Shown in pieces: positions 3,188 to 5,168 of a stretch of DNA of 5,168 bases. A program made the position numbers and the translations under genes. The notes below the pieces were generated by a model. The model saw only the letters and a list, made by a program, of their open reading frames with translations, ran no database searches and had not been told where the DNA came from. Source of the stretch: CAYMGM01 sp964390005. GTDB taxonomy: Bacteria; Pseudomonadota; Alphaproteobacteria; UBA9219. The stretch lies in assembly GCA_964390005.1 (NCBI GenBank), contig CAYMGM010000028.1, positions 1 through 5,168 of the forward strand. The letters are read 5' to 3'. Position 1 is the stretch's first letter; every line of letters begins with the position of its first letter.

Positions 3188-5168
3188 GAGAGGCTCCTTT
3201 TTTGCCCACGGCAAAGTTGCCGACGCCCAAAGCAAAGGGGCCGTCCGGCACGTCGAGCCATTGGACAGTCTTGCTGCCCTTGGCGGCAGCCTTGACGAGA
3301 ATTTGATTGTTCAGAAGATTTTGAACGGAGCTTTCGAACGCGATGCGGCCTAGCTTGTGGAAGGGTTCGGGCAATTCCTCGCGGCGCTCGTAAAGGCTGT
3401 TCGCACCCGTCTTCGTGTAGGGCAGGCCCGCCTTCGCCGCTTTCTCCACGGCCTCCACGAGGCTGTCGAGCATCTGATCCTTATGGGCATAGACCGAGCG
3501 CCGGAACTCGTGCGTGCGGTCGATCAGAAGGCCTGTTTTCTTGTCGCGCGTGAAAGTGTGGATGCTCTTGTCGCCACCGAGGTTGCCTTTGACGAGGGCG
3601 CCCTTGAAGATAAAATCCTCTTCCCACTCGATGTTCAGCCATTTGCATTCCTCGCGCAGATTGGCTTTCTCGTCCGTCCAGAGGACATACGCCCAGCGTC
3701 CGCCGTTCACGAGGGCCGATGCGCCGCGAATGGTGTTGCGCGCCGCCATCGCCGTGATTTTGTGCCCGCCGCGCGAGCCGCTGTCCTTGGTCGTGTGGTG
3801 GCAAAGGATAATGGATATCTTCAGCTGCGCCGCCATGAAGGAGAACATGCTCAGAATGTACTGCGCGGCGTTGTTGTCGCCATCGATGCTGACGTTGATG
3901 AAGCAAGCGAGTGGATCGAACACGACGAGGCGCAGGTCGGGAATGGCGGCAAGCTCGGATGTGATCATGTCCCAAAGCGGCGTCGTTTTCGTTCCCTCCG
4001 GCGAGGTTGAAAACAAGGTCATGGGGCCGGATGCGCTCGGCAAAGGAATGGGAAACAGCCGCACGTTTGGGCGTTCGCGCCGTCCTTCGGGATCAAGCCG
4101 ATCAAGGCGGCGGTGCACTTCGTCCCAATCGTCCTCGGCGGCAAAGATGACGGCAGCGCCTGTTGCGGTTACAGGATGGCCAAACGCCATCGGCTTCACG
4201 TCGAGAAGACCGCCGGTCAGGCCGGGCATAGCGACCTTCAGCGAGAGATCAAGAATAAGCATGCCTTTGCCTGCGCCGCCCGTCGCCGCAAAGATTCCGG
4301 CGCAATTCATCGGGATTACGTCTTCGACCAGCCATTCGACGGGTTTTGACTCGCCCGTCTTGAAACGGTTCGCAGACCAATCCGTTATATGAAAAGGCCC
4401 TCGTTGCTCATCGGAAAACGCGAGCGTTTTAACGGGTTGTTCCAAAAACGCGGGGATGTCGAAGCCTTCCGCGCGGGCGTCCGCCGCGTCCCAGCCTTCG
4501 GATTTGCCCTGCGGCAGAGAAAGAATGCCGACGCTTGCCGCGCCTGTCGCCAACGCGGCCTTGGCGGCAGCTTGCGCATAAGACAATCCTGTCGCGTCGT
4601 TGTCAGGCCAGATCAAAACTTGCTTTCCGGCCAAGGGCGACCAGTCGGTTTTATCGGTTGGCGCGTTAGAGCCGCTCAGGGCGCTGGTCGCGGGAATGCC
4701 GGAGTCTATCAACGCGTCCGCCGCTTTTTCGCCCTCGACCAGAACGACCGTGCCTGCATCCGCGATGCCCGTTTGATTATAGAGAGGGCGTCCCGATTTA
4801 GGCGCCTCCCATTTGTGCGTCACGGCGTTCCATATTTTGAAAGCCTTCTTTCGCTTGCCGTTTTCCTGATATTCATGTCGGTAGACGACCAGCTGGATCA
4901 CGCCAGCCGCGTCGGTGTAATTGTACTGCGCGACGGGTTGCCCCATGTCGGGTTGGTTTTTAGAAACCTTTTGAGGCTTCGGCGCGGGCATGCGCTCGGC
5001 GATGTTCAGAAACGCCGCGATGTTTTGAAGCGCCGTCCAGTAATCCTCGCCTCGCACGGCTTTCCAAACGTCGATCAGGTCACCGAACTTCTGGCCTGTA
5101 GCAAAATCCTCGCCCACGCCCATCTTGTTTTTGCGCACGCTGAGCTTAAGGCTGTCGCCGGGTATCCC
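3177..5168 (-). CDS. Phage/plasmid-type primase-helicase: Toprim plus RepA-like ATPase (5' end outside the window)
   Basis: The 663 visible residues are the C-terminal bulk of a bifunctional replication protein that would synthesise primers and unwind DNA at the fork. The frame is open to the window edge, and the sequence before the GTG at 5138 already fits the primase fold (SLKLSVRKNK). The true start, probably with a CHC2-type zinc finger, lies beyond 5168. Numbered from the edge: GEDFATGQKFGDLIDVW (19-35) is the primase-core signature. The Toprim domain follows, with EGEK (145-148) and PDND (188-191). The RepA/AAA_25-like ATPase has Walker A ATGGAGKGM (295-303), AEDD (344-347) with RR at 353-354, Walker B VVFDP (415-419) and CHHTTK (456-461). 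RGASALVNGGRW (481-492) is typical of this ATPase class. The tail (about 566-650) may be a winged helix. Walker A has glycine after the lysine instead of serine or threonine. The stop overlaps a possible small gene. Confidence 0.95.
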   Translation of the reverse strand, partial: GIPGDSLKLSVRKNKMGVGEDFATGQKFGDLIDVWKAVRGEDYWTALQNIAAFLNIAERMPAPKPQKVSKNQPDMGQPVAQYNYTDAAGVIQLVVYRHEYQENGKRKKAFKIWNAVTHKWEAPKSGRPLYNQTGIADAGTVVLVEGEKAADALIDSGIPATSALSGSNAPTDKTDWSPLAGKQVLIWPDNDATGLSYAQAAAKAALATGAASVGILSLPQGKSEGWDAADARAEGFDIPAFLEQPVKTLAFSDEQRGPFHITDWSANRFKTGESKPVEWLVEDVIPMNCAGIFAATGGAGKGMLILDLSLKVAMPGLTGGLLDVKPMAFGHPVTATGAAVIFAAEDDWDEVHRRLDRLDPEGRRERPNVRLFPIPLPSASGPMTLFSTSPEGTKTTPLWDMITSELAAIPDLRLVVFDPLACFINVSIDGDNNAAQYILSMFSFMAAQLKISIILCHHTTKDSGSRGGHKITAMAARNTIRGASALVNGGRWAYVLWTDEKANLREECKWLNIEWEEDFIFKGALVKGNLGGDKSIHTFTRDKKTGLLIDRTHEFRRSVYAHKDQMLDSLVEAVEKAAKAGLPYTKTGANSLYERREELPEPFHKLGRIAFESSVQNLLNNQILVKAAAKGSKTVQWLDVPDGPFALGVGNFAVGKKGASHEN
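3194..3199 (-). promoter_or_regulatory. Strong Shine-Dalgarno inside the primase 3' end
   Basis: AAGGAG on the minus strand lies six bases before the ATG at 3187, which overlaps the primase stop region. It has no use for the primase itself, so it is the main argument for a translated frame starting at 3187. Confidence 0.45.

Noticed and set aside
2639..3235. 198-aa minus-strand frame reading through the N gap
   Set aside because: The frame on the far side of the gap is an artefact of its 100-N length; after collapse a different frame and stop are used (see the 2652-3187 candidate).
3357..4392. Plus-strand frames of 217 and 292 aa
   Set aside because: They are antisense shadows of the primase-helicase coding sequence.
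1..5168. tRNA, rRNA or insertion sequence
   Set aside because: I saw no T-loop-like GGTTCGAATC element, no rRNA-like stretch and no transposase motif or terminal inverted repeats.

Overview
This window looks like the early/replication region of a temperate phage, prophage or related mobile element from a GC-rich Alphaproteobacterium, probably recovered in a short-read (possibly metagenomic) assembly. Three things point there. A Toprim plus RepA-like ATPase primase-helicase sits beside small phage-type genes. One gene resembles DUF6362, a family I know mainly from alphaproteobacterial prophages. A ParB-domain/DNA-methyltransferase fusion of the kind common in such prophages lies at the other end. 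The assignment rests on reading the proteins by eye, not on a search.

Every gene I support lies on the minus strand, so transcription runs from position 5168 toward 1. In that order: the primase-helicase (3177-5168, 5' end outside the window); a repeat-rich control region (about 2690-3176) with a 100-N assembly gap; a 105-aa protein of unknown function (2350-2667); the DUF6362-like protein (1922-2353), joined to it by an ATGA stop/start overlap; a 306-bp spacer with operator-like repeats (1616-1921); a 102-aa acidic, coiled-coil-like protein (1307-1615); a 310-bp spacer with repeated hairpin arms (997-1306); a MerR-like DNA-binding protein (652-996), clearly lower in GC than its neighbours; and the ParB-methyltransferase (1-661, 3' end outside the window), which overlaps the MerR-like gene by 10 bp.

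The most interesting stretch is 2734-3187. The N gap is flanked by two identical 55-bp copies of the same sequence, the signature of two de Bruijn contigs that overlap by k=55 and were scaffolded without being merged. The gap is therefore probably not real. Beside it is an array of six TAGTGAC boxes in both orientations, an A+T tract between two G6 runs, and a strong hairpin. Together these resemble an iteron-type replication origin or a multi-operator control region next to the replication gene. If the duplicate is collapsed, an open frame of 126 codons appears. It runs from an excellent ribosome-binding site in the 3' end of the primase gene to the start of the next gene. It could be a hidden small gene or chance read-through of the repeats.

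In terms of joint function, the primase-helicase would start and unwind phage DNA. The boxes may be its origin or the binding sites of a regulator. The methyltransferase would modify phage DNA, and the MerR-like protein may regulate locally. The roles of the three other small proteins are unknown.
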